Part shown: one piece after another, positions 1 through 10,100 of the stretch
Layout: each line of letters begins with the position of its first letter
Position numbering within the stretch: the first letter of the stretch is position 1
Assembly: GCF_014197855.1 (NCBI RefSeq)
Contig: NZ_JACIGJ010000017.1
Location: forward strand, 1 to 64,000
From: Roseospira marina
GTDB taxonomy: Bacteria; Pseudomonadota; Alphaproteobacteria; Rhodospirillales; Rhodospirillaceae
DNA: 64,000 bases
Reading direction: 5' to 3'
Notes under the pieces: generated by a model
What the model was told of the DNA's origin: nothing
Seen by the model: the letters and a program-made list of their open reading frames with translations, nothing else
The model's database searches: none
Position numbers and translations under genes: made by a program

Positions 1-8
1 CCCCCACC

Positions 9-92
9 GTGGCCGACGACACCATTGACTGGGACGCATTTTTCACCCTGCACCACGACATGCCCCGCGAGGGGCCGGGCAGCGACGCGATG
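9..92 (+). pseudogene. N-terminal stub of a class I SAM methyltransferase
   Basis: A GTG at 9 opens about 28 codons. The stretch FFTLHHDMPREGPGSDA resembles the N-terminal segment of class I SAM-dependent methyltransferases (FF.LH..LPREGPGSD). Homology stops near base 92. What follows is unrelated debris leading into transposase sequence, and no SAM-binding GxGxG motif is present. The gene is therefore a truncated remnant. The assignment rests on one short motif from memory, so confidence is modest. Confidence 0.35.
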
Positions 93-236
93 ACGCCTAC
101 TTCTTCCTCAAAATCCGCGACGCCTTCCCCGGAATTCCGTCATGAACCAAAAAAATGGGCCGCTCAAAATCCGCGATATCCCCCTTTTATCGCTTACAAA
201 ACCCTGATCCGCCAAAAAACCGCTGACGCATCCGGG

Positions 237-560
237 TTCGAGGCCCACGGCGCCCGCATCGACGCCGTGCTCAGCGACAATGGTCGGGAATTCTGCGGCC
301 GACCGGACCGACACCCCTACGAGTTGTTCCTCCAACTCGAAGGCATCAAGCACAAACGCACCCAGGTCTCCCGGCCCCAGTCCCACGACATCGTCGAGCG
401 CCTCCACCGCACCCTGCTCGACAAGCACTTCCGCGTTGAGGGCCGCAGGACCTGGTTCGAGACCGTGGACGAGATGCAAATCGCCCTGCAGACTTATCTC
501 GCCCACTAAACGAGAAACGGCCCCACCAGGGCCGCAGGGTGAACGGAGGCGCGCCCTGCC
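237..560 (+). pseudogene. IS481-family transposase C-terminal remnant, frameshifted
   Basis: The sequence encodes the end of an rve integrase core: VLSDNGREFCG (second catalytic Asp region), then KRTQVSRPQSHDIVERLHRT with the catalytic Glu, then the ETVDEMQ segment. The frame hits TAA at 507-509. One base away, reading resumes with NEKRPHQGRRVNGGAP, the standard IS481 tail, so a single-base deletion near 508 breaks the gene. The N-terminal helix-turn-helix half is missing. It is a dead insertion-sequence fragment lying between a methyltransferase stub and a LysR tail. Confidence 0.7.
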
Positions 561-562
561 GG

Positions 563-681
563 GACGATTTCGTACCGGCTCTGCCTACTGGTTCGTCGAG
601 CGCGCGCAGTACGCGAGATCGAAGCCGGTGCAGCGGTTCTTCGACTGGCTTCGGGAAGAGCTGAAAGCATGTCTGGAATGA
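563..681 (+). pseudogene. LysR-type regulator, C-terminal fragment
   Basis: The frame reads TGSAYWFVERAQYARSKPVQ followed by FFDWLREEL. This matches the conserved end of GcvA-like LysR regulators (a SAYWFV strand, then a FRDWLLEE helix). About 35 residues remain. Everything upstream, including the DNA-binding domain, has been replaced by IS481 sequence. The TGA at 679-681 overlaps the start region of the next gene, which suggests the two were once adjacent and on the same strand. Confidence 0.5.
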
Positions 682-1538
682 CCCGGCAACCCCAACGGAT
701 CATCGTGACCGGCGGCAGCGGGCGGCTTGGCAAAACAATCGCCACGGCCGCCCGACGGGCCGGTGCGCATGTCGTCTCCTGCGATCGAGTTCCGGCGCCG
801 AACGCGGTGACTGCCGACATTCGCGATCTGCAGCGTCTTGCCTCGCTGTTCGACGGCGCGGATTGCGTAATCCATTGCGCCGGGCTGCACGCGCCCCATG
901 TCGGCGTCCAGCCGGACGCGGAGTTCCGTGACATCAACGTCGAGGGGACCGCAACCGTTCTGCGCGCCATGCGGCAGGTTGGGGTCCCCTCCCTCGTGTT
1001 TACCAGCACCACGGCCCTGCTCGGCGGCGGCGCGCAGCCGGGGCAACCGGCGCGCTGGATAGATGACACGACTGCTCCCTACCCACGGAGCATCTATCAC
1101 GAGACAAAGATGGCGGCGGAGAATCTTGTCAGATCGGAATGCGGAGCGTCGCTGTCGGCATCAATCCTGCGCCTTGGTCGTTGTTTCAAGGAAGCGCCAG
1201 ACATCATGGCGATCCACCGGCTATCGCGGGGTATCGATCCCCGCGACGCTGCCATGGCGCATTTGCGCGCCGCCCGGTTCGTGGCCCAGGAACCGGAGCC
1301 GCTAATCGTGAGCTGTTCTACACCATTCCACCATGCGGATTGCGCAGCTCTTGGCTGCGAGGCGGACAAGCTCATCCGCAACCGGTGCCCCACCTTGGCC
1401 CGGAACTTCGACGCTCTTGCCTGGCGCCTCCCTGCCACAATCGACAGGGTTTACGACAGCCGTCTCGCCCAGGGGCGATGGGCCTGGCGACCACGCTTCG
1501 GCGCGCAGAGCATTGTCGCGCGATGGCTTAGGCCGTAG
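669..1538 (+). CDS. NAD-dependent epimerase/dehydratase (extended SDR)
   Basis: This 289-residue protein has an extended-SDR Rossmann start, TGGSGRLG at residues 14-21, for NAD(P) binding. A DIRD segment near residue 50 and the catalytic YHETK (Tyr143, Lys147) follow. It probably oxidises or epimerises a sugar nucleotide or small hydroxy-acid; the substrate cannot be read from sequence. The start at 669 has a GAAGAGC ribosome site; a second ATG lies at 678. The last codons (AGG CCG TAG) span the terminal inverted repeat of the adjacent IS5 element, so the native C-terminus was lost or altered at insertion. The core looks intact, but activity is uncertain. Confidence 0.75.
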   Translation: MSGMTRQPQRIIVTGGSGRLGKTIATAARRAGAHVVSCDRVPAPNAVTADIRDLQRLASLFDGADCVIHCAGLHAPHVGVQPDAEFRDINVEGTATVLRAMRQVGVPSLVFTSTTALLGGGAQPGQPARWIDDTTAPYPRSIYHETKMAAENLVRSECGASLSASILRLGRCFKEAPDIMAIHRLSRGIDPRDAAMAHLRAARFVAQEPEPLIVSCSTPFHHADCAALGCEADKLIRNRCPTLARNFDALAWRLPATIDRVYDSRLAQGRWAWRPRFGAQSIVARWLRP

Positions 1539-1548
1539 ACTCATAAGC
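1531..1548 (+). repeat. IS5 right terminal inverted repeat
   Basis: GGCCGTAGACTCATAAGC pairs with the repeat at 2362-2379, with two mismatches in the first 16 bases. It also supplies the stop codon (TAG at 1536-1538) of the epimerase gene. Confidence 0.8.
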
Positions 1549-2305
1549 TCTGGCACCACAGGCGTACCGAGACGAACTTGAGAGCGGCGAGGAAATTGTC
1601 GGGTCGCTTGTCGTAGCGGGTTGCGATGCCTCGGAACTGTTTGATCCGATTGAAAAACCGCTCCACGAGGTTGCGCTGCCGATAGACCCAGCGGCAGAAG
1701 ACGAAAGAGCCCTTCCGATTGGCCTTCGGAGGAATGTTGGCCCACGCCTTCCGCTCATCGGCTTTCGCCCGGATGGCGTTGCTGTCGTAGCCCTTATCGG
1801 CCAGCAGGATGTCGCCTTCGCCAAGGCCGTCGATCAACGCCTCGGTCTCCGTGCAGTCGGCGACCTGACCGCCGGTCAGGCGGAGGGAGACGGGGCGTCC
1901 TTCGGCATCGACGATGCGCGTGGATTTTGCTCGTGAGCCCGCCACGGGAACGTCCCATGCCGCCATCGTCTCCCTCCCCCTTTTTCCCGTGGCCGCGTGC
2001 TGATGAACACGAACACAGGTGGAATCGATCATGACGATGTCGCCGTCGTAAGCCTCGGAAACCGCTTCGAGAAGCCGATCCCAGACACCGGCCTTCCTCC
2101 AACGGACGAAGCGATTGTAGCAGGTCGTCGGCGGGCCATAACGCTCCGGGATCTCCGCCCAGGGGGACCCCGTCCGAAACCGCCAGAGGATGCCGTTCAG
2201 CACCCGGCGATCATCGACACGAGGAACGCCGCGCGGTTTGTTGGGAAGCAACGGCTGGATAATTGACCATTCGTGGTCGGTGAGTTCTGAGCGTCGGCGC
2301 GTCAT
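1541..2305 (-). CDS. IS5-family transposase
   Basis: This DDE transposase of 254 residues begins with the family start LTDHEWSIIQPLLP. DIVMIDSTCVRVHQHAA carries the first catalytic Asp, DILLADKGYDS the second, and RNLVERFFNRIKQFRGIATRYDK the YREK-like end. One oddity: residues from about 108 to 130 (ETMAAWDVPVAGSRAKST) are not family-like. The expected GRSRGGLTSKIHA is encoded in an overlapping frame after a run GGGAAAAAGGGGG (1976-1988 on the + strand). Two compensating indels therefore replaced about 20 conserved residues, or the run is a frameshift signal. Activity is doubtful. Confidence 0.85.
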   Translation of the reverse strand: MTRRRSELTDHEWSIIQPLLPNKPRGVPRVDDRRVLNGILWRFRTGSPWAEIPERYGPPTTCYNRFVRWRKAGVWDRLLEAVSEAYDGDIVMIDSTCVRVHQHAATGKRGRETMAAWDVPVAGSRAKSTRIVDAEGRPVSLRLTGGQVADCTETEALIDGLGEGDILLADKGYDSNAIRAKADERKAWANIPPKANRKGSFVFCRWVYRQRNLVERFFNRIKQFRGIATRYDKRPDNFLAALKFVSVRLWCQSL

Positions 2306-2361
2306 TCAAGGCTCTCTCGTTCGGAAGCCTTGAATCATGCCAGGCCGAAAGCGCCAAGCCG

Positions 2362-2379
2362 ATTTATGAGTTTACGCCC
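2362..2379 (-). repeat. IS5 left terminal inverted repeat
   Basis: Read on the minus strand it is GGGCGTAAACTCATAAAT. The same end recurs at 12331 with one substitution (GGGCGTAAACTCGTAAAT), which identifies the second copy of the element. Confidence 0.8.
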
Positions 2380-2381
2380 TA

Positions 2382-3011
2382 ACCCCAACCCAGGGCGGCA
2401 CTGTCAGGTGATTACCCTCTCTGTACACCTCGATGTCTTTCTGCCCACCAAATGTGCCAACGACTTCAAAGCTGCCGGCTATTCACACTCATCTTAAGCA
2501 CGCTCTACTGAGTCTGCGGCCTACGACGCGGTCAGCGCACGCGGCCTTGCTCCGATCGAGACACCTCCACGACCGTGGCTGGGTCGGCCCGGTCTTGCCC
2601 GACCAAGACTGTGTTGATCGCATGAGCCCTATATATCGTACCTTTTACACATAACAACCCGTATATAATGCGTTTTGGCGAGTCCACTCGTGTTTGGCAC
2701 AAGGCACCTCGCGCACATGCAGACCAAACGCGCCATCCAATGGACGACTCAGCCCTCCAAAATCAGCCGCTACCGACACTTTTCTGTTGACCGCTTTTGT
2801 CAGTCCATGTCATTTTATCGGCCGAGTTAGAGGGGGGCCATCCGCAAAGCGGCACAGGCACGCGCTTTTACCCAGCCCCCTCCCCGGACGCACAACACTA
2901 CCAGTAATCCCGTTATCGTTGGCATTGCCGGTCCGGCCTTATCGCTACAATTCGCGCCAGGCCGGAACAGTTCTCCACTGAACTCCCTACGTTTTTTTTA
3001 GCGAGGGTGCC
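2382..3011. other. Gene-free leader of the low-GC biosynthetic island
   Basis: No convincing gene is seen; the short frames here lack ribosome sites and family resemblance. Base composition falls relative to the flanks, which marks entry into transferred DNA. A TATAAT at 2664-2669 is a possible -10 box without a clear -35 partner. The last bases carry a GAGGGTGCC ribosome site for the PhzD-like gene. Confidence 0.4.
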
Positions 3012-3635
3012 ATGAATGCCATTCCTTCGCAGATATCTTACCCCCTCCCCTCTCAAACCAATCTTCCACGAAATACTGCACAGTGGAGGGTCGACAAAAG
3101 TCGAGCCGTATTATTAATTCATGATATGCAACGGTATTTTACACGTTTCTTCGCCCGCCAAATGCGCGCCTCTCTTATTCAGAACATCGCTAAAATTCGA
3201 CAAAAAAGTAACGAGCTTTGAATACCTGTTGCTTACTCCGCTCAACCAGGTGGAATGGACACTCACCAGCGCGGTTTGCTCAGGGATTTCTGGGGCCCAG
3301 GCATGGCCATTAATCCCGAGGATCGCAATATTGTGGACGATCTTAACCCCGGCTCAAATGACTGGCGTCTCACAAAATGGCGATATAGTGCATTTTTTAA
3401 CTCTGATTTGCTCGAAAGAATACGATTAAGTCAGCGAGATCAAATCATATTAACAGGTGTCTATGCGCACGTTGGCGTCATTGCGACAGCAGTCGATGCC
3501 TTTTCAAACGACATACAGCCATTTTTCATAGCCGATGCCACAGCCGACTTTACCGAGCATTTCCATTACACAGCTCTCTCTTATGCAGCTCAACGCTGTG
3601 CGTTCGTCACAACTTCTGAGAGGGTCTTCGTATGA
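3012..3635 (+). pseudogene. phzD: PhzD-like isochorismatase with one in-frame TGA
   Basis: PhzD-type isochorismatases hydrolyse ADIC to trans-2,3-dihydro-3-hydroxyanthranilate (DHHA) and pyruvate. Homology runs the full length of about 207 codons. The N-terminus reads [13 protein letters not shown] with the catalytic Asp. The centre reads [21 protein letters not shown] and [10 protein letters not shown]. The end reads [30 protein letters not shown]. The only break is TGA at 3219-3221, codon 70, where PhzD has Gly (GGA to TGA is one change). The frame on both sides is the same. The stop codon overlaps the start of phzE (ATGA at 3632-3635). The gene is probably inactive unless the UGA is read through. 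Confidence 0.82.
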
Positions 3636-5635
3636 GCATCACAGCGCCGTGTTCAAATACTCCGCCGGAAATGCTCGAAGCTGTGTTCTCCAATACACCG
3701 CCTCCCTACGCGCTTATTCGCCGCCACTCGAGGCACAACGGCGGACAGCTGACCGACTTTCTTATCGGAACCGCTGCCGTATTAAATACACTTGCCGATC
3801 TCGAGCCTACAACGGCCTCCTGGAGATCCCCTTATCCCGAGCATGGTGTGCTCGCTCTGTTACCTTTTCGTCAGATCCGCGAGCGAGGCTACGACTACGT
3901 CGATGACGGCGCAGATCTTATTGCACTCAGCATTACAAAATCGGCCTTAATTTCATCCGACGAACTCATCCGCAGGCTTCCACAAGAACACATCGAGCTT
4001 AGCGGAGAATGGTATGATCTTGACGATAACACATACTCAGAACGAGCTCGCACTATTATTCAGGACGAGATCGGCGGCGGCGCAGGTGCGAATTTCGTCC
4101 TTAAGCGGTCATGTTTGGCTAACATTGCCGGGTTCGACAATCTCAAAGCTTTAACTTTATTCCGCCGTCTCATGCTGCACGAAACCGGAGCCTACTGGAC
4201 GTTCATCGTCCACACGGGCGACCGGGTGTTCGTCGGGGCTTCGCCAGAGCGGCATGTCAGTCTTTCCCGTGGGATTGCCACGATGAACCCAATCAGTGGC
4301 ACGTATCGATATCCCCCGTCCGGGCCAACCCTAGACGGCTTGATTTCGTTTTTAGCCGATAGAAAAGAAACGAACGAACTTTATATGGTCGTTGACGAAG
4401 AACTTAAAATGATGGCCCGCATCTGCGCAACGGGCGGGACCATTTATGGGCCTACTATTAAGTTTATGTCGCGACTTGCCCACACAGAATACCATATTAA
4501 GGGTGAATGCACCCTGCGACCCAGTGAAATACTGAAAGAAACTCTGCTCGCTCCCACAGTAACCGGAAGCCCGCTCGAAAGCGCTTGTCGAATCATCAAA
4601 AAATATGAGCCTGACGGACGACTATATTATAGTGGCATAATCGCCTTAATTGGCCGTGACAGTGATGGAAACCATGAACTAGATTCTTCCATTCTTATAA
4701 GGACGGCCGACATCAGCTCCACAGGCAACCTTCGCGTGAGTGTCGGGGCGACCCTGGTGCGGGATTCGGACCCGCTTTCGGAAGCCGCCGAGACGAAGGC
4801 CAAGGCATCAGGCTTGTTGCTGGCGTTGAAGACCAGCGGAGCGGATCAGGGCGAACTTCCGAACCCACGCAACGGAATCGCCGTGACGTTCAAGGAACTC
4901 GGGCAAGACGCGAGGGTCTGCAGCGCACTCGCCGGACGTAACACAAACCTCTCTCGGTTCTGGCTTGAGGATTGGCGGCACCGCATTCGTCCACAAAAGG
5001 GTCTTCTGGCGCTGAGCGTGCTGATCGTGGACGCTGAAGACACCTTTACGTCGATGATACGCCACCAGTTGGAGTCCCTTGGCCTTTCGGCTGTTGTCCG
5101 ACGGCACGACGAGCCATTCGACCTAAATTTGTTCGATGTCATCGTAATGGGGCCTGGCCCTGGAAACCCTCTGGACGCGAGTGACAATAAAATTGCCGCA
5201 CTCGAACGCGTTATTGACACCGTACTATCGGAGCAACGCCCCTTTATTGCCGTATGCTTGAGCCATCAGGTTCTTTCGCGAAAACTCGGGCTCGATTTGT
5301 CTCGGCGCCACCGGCCTAATCAGGGGAGGCAGTGTCAGATCAGCCTTTTCGGAAAACAGGAATTCGTTGGTTTCTACAATTCATTCAGCGCCACATCCTC
5401 GGTTAGTAATATTACCTCGAAGGACGGCTATAACGTCGATATCTGCCGCGACATTGAAACAAATGAAGTATTTGCGCTACGTTCAGAATTTTTTGTTTCT
5501 TTCCAGTTCCATACCGAGTCAGTGCTTTCCCGCGCGGGCGATCAGATCCTCAGTCACTATCTCCAGGACGTTGTTCGCGCGCGATCCTATCTGCGCACCG
5601 CTCACCCACGCCTAGACTTGGCCGTCGAGCCCTGA
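3632..5635 (+). CDS. phzE: ADIC synthase PhzE (chorismate-utilising, fused glutamine amidotransferase)
   Basis: This protein of 667 residues has the PhzE layout. Residues 1-430 form the chorismate-binding aminating domain ([48 protein letters not shown]). From about 465 there is a class I amidotransferase with VMGPGPGNP, nucleophile Cys542 in [10 protein letters not shown], and His627/Glu629 in [20 protein letters not shown] and VGFYNSF are distinctive for PhzE rather than TrpE/TrpG. It makes 2-amino-2-deoxyisochorismate from chorismate and glutamine. It is translationally coupled to the PhzD-like gene and appears intact, ending in TGA. Base composition is lower in GC than the flanking genome. 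Confidence 0.9.
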   Translation: MSITAPCSNTPPEMLEAVFSNTPPPYALIRRHSRHNGGQLTDFLIGTAAVLNTLADLEPTTASWRSPYPEHGVLALLPFRQIRERGYDYVDDGADLIALSITKSALISSDELIRRLPQEHIELSGEWYDLDDNTYSERARTIIQDEIGGGAGANFVLKRSCLANIAGFDNLKALTLFRRLMLHETGAYWTFIVHTGDRVFVGASPERHVSLSRGIATMNPISGTYRYPPSGPTLDGLISFLADRKETNELYMVVDEELKMMARICATGGTIYGPTIKFMSRLAHTEYHIKGECTLRPSEILKETLLAPTVTGSPLESACRIIKKYEPDGRLYYSGIIALIGRDSDGNHELDSSILIRTADISSTGNLRVSVGATLVRDSDPLSEAAETKAKASGLLLALKTSGADQGELPNPRNGIAVTFKELGQDARVCSALAGRNTNLSRFWLEDWRHRIRPQKGLLALSVLIVDAEDTFTSMIRHQLESLGLSAVVRRHDEPFDLNLFDVIVMGPGPGNPLDASDNKIAALERVIDTVLSEQRPFIAVCLSHQVLSRKLGLDLSRRHRPNQGRQCQISLFGKQEFVGFYNSFSATSSVSNITSKDGYNVDICRDIETNEVFALRSEFFVSFQFHTESVLSRAGDQILSHYLQDVVRARSYLRTAHPRLDLAVEP

Positions 5636-5663
5636 TGCACCGGAATGCAAAGGATACGCACTT

Positions 5664-7154
5664 ATGGCTAACAGCTCCACGCTCGTAGTGAGCCGCTCCA
5701 CCGAGGACGCGATAAAACGGCGTGCCTGGCTTGGACTTCTAACCATTCTTGGCCCCGTTCTCCTCGTGTCAATGGACGGCTCGATCCTTTTTATTGCGAT
5801 GCCTCGCGTGACATCGGCCATCACGCCTACGGCCGACCAGGCGCTGTGGATTCTTGATATTTACGGCTTCGTGGTCGGTTCCCTGTTGATTGCATTCGGC
5901 AATATCGGTGATCGCTTCGGCCGTCTAAAGCTCATCATGGCCGGCGCTCTCCTATTCGGTGTCGGATCGACGGGAGCCGCCTTTTCGACCAATCCAGAGA
6001 GCCTCATCGCGTGTCGCCTGCTGATGGGGGTGGGTGGGGCGACCCTGCTTCCTTCCGGTTTGGCCATTGTTGCGGCACTCTTCCCTGACTCCCGGAAACG
6101 CGCGCAAGCGATCGGCATATTTGCGGCGACTTTCGCTATGGGTTTCGCGATCGGGCCGGTGCTCGGCGGTTTCCTTTTGCAGATCACCGATTGGTGGGGT
6201 AGCGTTTTCCTAATAAACGCACCAATTGTCATCGGATTTCTGGCCGTGGCGCCCATCACTTTAAAAGAAGTACGATCCAGCCATTACGGGCGGATCGACC
6301 TTCTCAGTCTGTTCCTGTCATTTGTCGGCATTCTTCTGTTTACATATTCTGTAAAACGTGCGGCAGCGTTCGGACTCACCCAGGAGCAACTTCTGTATGG
6401 TGTCGTGGGCATTGCAGCCGTCGTGTGGTTCATTCGACGTCAGCGCGCCATTGAAGACCCTCTGGTCGATCTCCGCCTGTTTGGGGATCGGGTATTTACG
6501 ATCTCCATTCTGGCGGGATTTCTGTCTCTTGTTGTGTGGTCTGCTGCCGGATATATGACCAGCGTCTATCTTCAATCGGTCTTGGGATACACGGTCTTTG
6601 CAACGGCACTGCTAATGCTCCCGGGCGCCGTGGTCATTACCGGAACCTGCATTCTCACGCCGTATATCATCGAGCGCATCGGAAAGAGAGTTGGATTAAT
6701 TGCAGTTTACTTGCTGATTGCGATTGGCGTAGGTCTTCTTTTGTTTACCGATGTTGACACGGGCGTCACATTGGTGGTCGTATCAACAATCATTGCTGGT
6801 GTTGGGTACGGTATATCGTTCAGTCTCGTCGCGGACGTTGCCGTATCGGCCGTCCCGGTCGAGCGAGCGGGCGCAGCCGGCGCGATCGCCGAAACGAGCA
6901 ACGAGCTTGGCAATGCGTTCGGCATCTCCCTTCTCGGGTCAGTCGCTGCGCTCGTCTTCCGCCTGTACGGCCCGGGACTTGCCGGGACCCTAAACGAAAC
7001 CTTAGACACCCCGGACATTGCTGCCGACGGGATTATCCGCGCAAACGAAGCTTTTGTCTTCGGGTTTCATATAGCGATGGGTATTGCCGCCGTGATCATG
7101 TTGTTCGTCGGTCTGATCGCCGTTCGATGGCTCCCCCGAAAACTTCCTGAATAA
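5664..7154 (+). CDS. MFS exporter, DHA2 family (14 transmembrane segments)
   Basis: This inner-membrane proton-driven exporter has 496 residues. Features of the drug:H+ antiporter-2 family include the long first helix with SMDGSILFIAMPRVTSAI, motif A GNIGDRFGRLKLIM after helix 2, and the conserved RLLMGVGGATLLPSGLAI. The helix-5 motif GFAIGPVLGGFLL and a C-terminal half with ERAGAAGAIAETSNELGNAFGISLLG follow. A ribosome site AAAGGAT lies eight bases before the ATG, and the gap to phzE is 28 bases. Its position between phzE and the reductase gene suggests that it exports the product of the cluster, as MFS genes do in other chorismate-derived amine clusters. This role is inferred. Confidence 0.88.
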   Translation: MANSSTLVVSRSTEDAIKRRAWLGLLTILGPVLLVSMDGSILFIAMPRVTSAITPTADQALWILDIYGFVVGSLLIAFGNIGDRFGRLKLIMAGALLFGVGSTGAAFSTNPESLIACRLLMGVGGATLLPSGLAIVAALFPDSRKRAQAIGIFAATFAMGFAIGPVLGGFLLQITDWWGSVFLINAPIVIGFLAVAPITLKEVRSSHYGRIDLLSLFLSFVGILLFTYSVKRAAAFGLTQEQLLYGVVGIAAVVWFIRRQRAIEDPLVDLRLFGDRVFTISILAGFLSLVVWSAAGYMTSVYLQSVLGYTVFATALLMLPGAVVITGTCILTPYIIERIGKRVGLIAVYLLIAIGVGLLLFTDVDTGVTLVVVSTIIAGVGYGISFSLVADVAVSAVPVERAGAAGAIAETSNELGNAFGISLLGSVAALVFRLYGPGLAGTLNETLDTPDIAADGIIRANEAFVFGFHIAMGIAAVIMLFVGLIAVRWLPRKLPE

Positions 7155-7187
7155 ATCTCGATCGACGACCTGTACCATCAAGGACTT

Positions 7188-10100
7188 TTGGTGCCACCCC
7201 TAGGCAGGATGACGTTAATGCGTCTCGCTCGAACAGTCGAAGAGGTTATGTCCAAGTTTGCGGACCGCCCGGCGATCGCAGAGCGGCGCACACGCCTCGT
7301 TCGCGATCCCGTAACGTCGCGAATGGCGCTCGATTACGAGCACTCGTACACCGCGACGACATATCGGGAGCTCTGGAGGCGAGCGAACATCATCGCTGCG
7401 GAGTTCGCACAAAATGAAGACCATCCGGTGCACGCTAGAGACAAAGTCGCCTTCCTGGCTTTTGCCAGCGGCGACTATGCGGCCCTTGATCTGGCCTGTA
7501 TCCGCTTGGGGGCGGTCACGATCCCACTTCAAACAACGTCATCTGATGCGGAACTCGCTGCCATTCTGGCCGAAACGGAGCCGGTGATCCTGGCGGTGAG
7601 CCCAGAGTATCTTGAACGAGCGACGCCCCTGGCGCTTGGGGCACCGTCGGTCCGGCGCATGGTGCTGTTCGATTTCCACTCTCAAGTGGATGATCACCGC
7701 GAGATGGTCGAGGCCACCAGAGATGTTCTCGATAGAAACGCAGGCCCGTCGTTAACTTCGCTCGTGGACGCTCTGGAAAGGGGAGCCGGTTTGGCGGAAG
7801 CGGACTGGCCTTCGGAAGACGAAACGCACGACCCCCTCGCGATGCTAATCTACACTTTCGGCAGCACCGGCTCTCCAAAGGGAGCGATGTACATCGAAAG
7901 TCTAGCGGCCGGAATGTGAGGGGGATCATGGTCGCAGATCTTTTCTGATGAGCGCGCCATCAGTATTCACTACCAGCCGATGAGCCATGTCGCGGGACAC
8001 TCCTCCCTGAAGAACACCTTGGCCCGAGGAGGGACGTGCTATTTCACGGCGCGCAGCAATCTATCGAGTCTTTTAGAGGATATGCGCTTAGCAAAACCGA
8101 CGGAATTATCTCTGGTCCCGCGCGTCTGTGAGATGCTCTATCAGCGATACCATAGCGAGCTTGCCAAGCGACGTCCTTTCCTGGTTGGCAACGAAAGCAC
8201 ACTTCGAGCGGACATTCTAAGCGAACTGCGAACGGACGTTCTTGGGGGCCGCGTGCGATGGGCGAGTTGCAGTTCGGCCCCACTTTCGGCAAAGCTCAAG
8301 GAATTCACTGAAGACCTTCTTGGCACTGAACTTCATAACGTCTACGGGTCCACCGAGGCTGGCGCAATATGGATTGATAACAAATTGTTAAAGCCGCCCG
8401 TCCTCGAGTATACGCTTATTGATGTCCCAGAACTCGGCTATCACAAAACGGATAAACCATACCCGCGAGGTGAATTGCTTCTTAAGACCGCGTCCATCAT
8501 ACCCGGCTATTACAAAAGGCCCGACCTATCAGAGATTTTGTGTGACTCCGACGGGTTTTATCGAACTGGGGACATCGTCACTGAAACCGGTGAGAACGAA
8601 TTACACTTTATAGATCGACGCAAGAACGTGATAAAACTTTCTCAGGGCGAGTTCGTTGCAACGGCTAAACTGGAAACTCTCTTCGCAGCGAGCCCGCTTA
8701 TCCGCCAAATCTTCATTTACGCACGAAGCGAGTGGTCGAGCCTATTGGCTGTGATCGTGCCGGCAGCGCATATCCGCGATCAATTCGTCGATATGGAACA
8801 TGAGCTCAAACGCCTTATTTCCGAATCCTTTCGGGATATAAAGAAAAAAGAACAACTCAAACCCTACGAAGTCCCACGAGACTTCATAATCGAGTGGGAA
8901 TTTTTTAGTCAGAATAACGGTCTATTATCGGATCACGGCAAGCCGATGTGGCCCAAGCTTCGACAGCGCTACACCACCGAGCTTGACCGACTGTATGAAG
9001 CACTCGCCTCCCGCGAGATCGAAAAGATGCAGGGCATTTACCATAATCGAAACGGGCAAACCGTGATGGAAACCGTCAAAATGGCGGTTCGAACTATTAT
9101 CGGCAGTTCCGACATTGATGTGAAGCCGTCCGACCAATTCCGGGATCTCGGTGGCGATTCATTGTCGGCCGTCCAGCTATCGACCGTGCTTGAGGACGTA
9201 TTCGACACGCGGATACCGGTCGATATGATCATTAGTCGGGGATCAGATGTCCAGAGCCTTGCTGATTACATCGAACACAAACAGGGTGCCGTGATTGACC
9301 GTCCCACGGTAGCATCCATTCATGGTGTGGGAGCAACCGCCTTCCACGCAAGCCAATTGAAGCTCGACAAATTCGTTAGCCCGAACCTATTGGCGCAAGC
9401 CAGCACCCTACCTCGCCCAGGCGGGGCGTCGCGTACCGTGCTCCTCACAGGCGCTAGCGGCTTTCTTGGCCGTTTCCTCTGTCTCGCACTTCTTGCAGAT
9501 CTCGAAGAGTGTGGTGGAAAGCTTGTTTGCATTGTTCGTGGAAAAGACAACGCCTCCGCATACGAGCGGCTTGCCGGCGTGTTTGGGCAGCATGATCCGA
9601 AGTTGGATCATGAGTTTCGTAATCTGTCTGCCCGGCGTCTGGAGGTTATAGCAGGGGACATCGCACTTCCGCAGTTTGGTCTCGATCATGATACGTGGGA
9701 GCGATTGTCCGGCGAGGTGGATGCGATCGTCCACGCTGGCGCTCTGGTCAATCATGTTTTTTCTTACAGCCAGATTTTCGAGGCAAACGTGCTCGGCACG
9801 ACGGAATTAATCAAGCTGGCGTTGACCGCGCGTCTGAAGGAGTTTGTCTTCATATCAAGCATTGCGGTGGCGAGCCCGACCGAAAGCAGGAACGCTCTCG
9901 ATGAGGATAGCGACATCCGCGTGTCTCTTCCGAGCATAGCCATTGATGGCAATTACGCAACTGGCTATGCGACGAGCAAATGGGCCGGCGAGATATTGCT
10001 GCGGGAGGCAAATGAAAAATACAGCCTCCCCGTGACAGTATTCAGATCAAGTATGATTCTTGCTCACCGCCGGTATATTGGTCAGCTTAATGTCCCGGAC

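Larger units (their letters stand above)
1531..2379 (-). mobile_element. Complete IS5-family (IS427-group) insertion sequence, 849 bp
   Basis: The element is bounded by imperfect inverted repeats, GGCCGTAGACTCATAA on the left and GGGCGTAAACTCATAA read inward from the right. TA target duplications flank it at 1529-1530 and 2380-2381, as expected for IS427-group elements that target YTAR. It encodes one transposase on the minus strand. A truncated copy with nearly identical left-end sequence lies in the opposite orientation at 12331-12562, so the pair brackets the phenazine-like cluster in inverted orientation. Confidence 0.88.

Noticed and set aside
2433-2981. Two short open frames of 73 and 95 residues
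   Set aside because: They lack ribosome sites and family resemblance and are rich in Pro, Arg and Ser, as expected of random frames.
7917-7980. Selenocysteine insertion at the TGA of the reductase gene
   Set aside because: The aligned residue in CARs is Trp, not Cys, and only a weak 4-bp stem is visible downstream.
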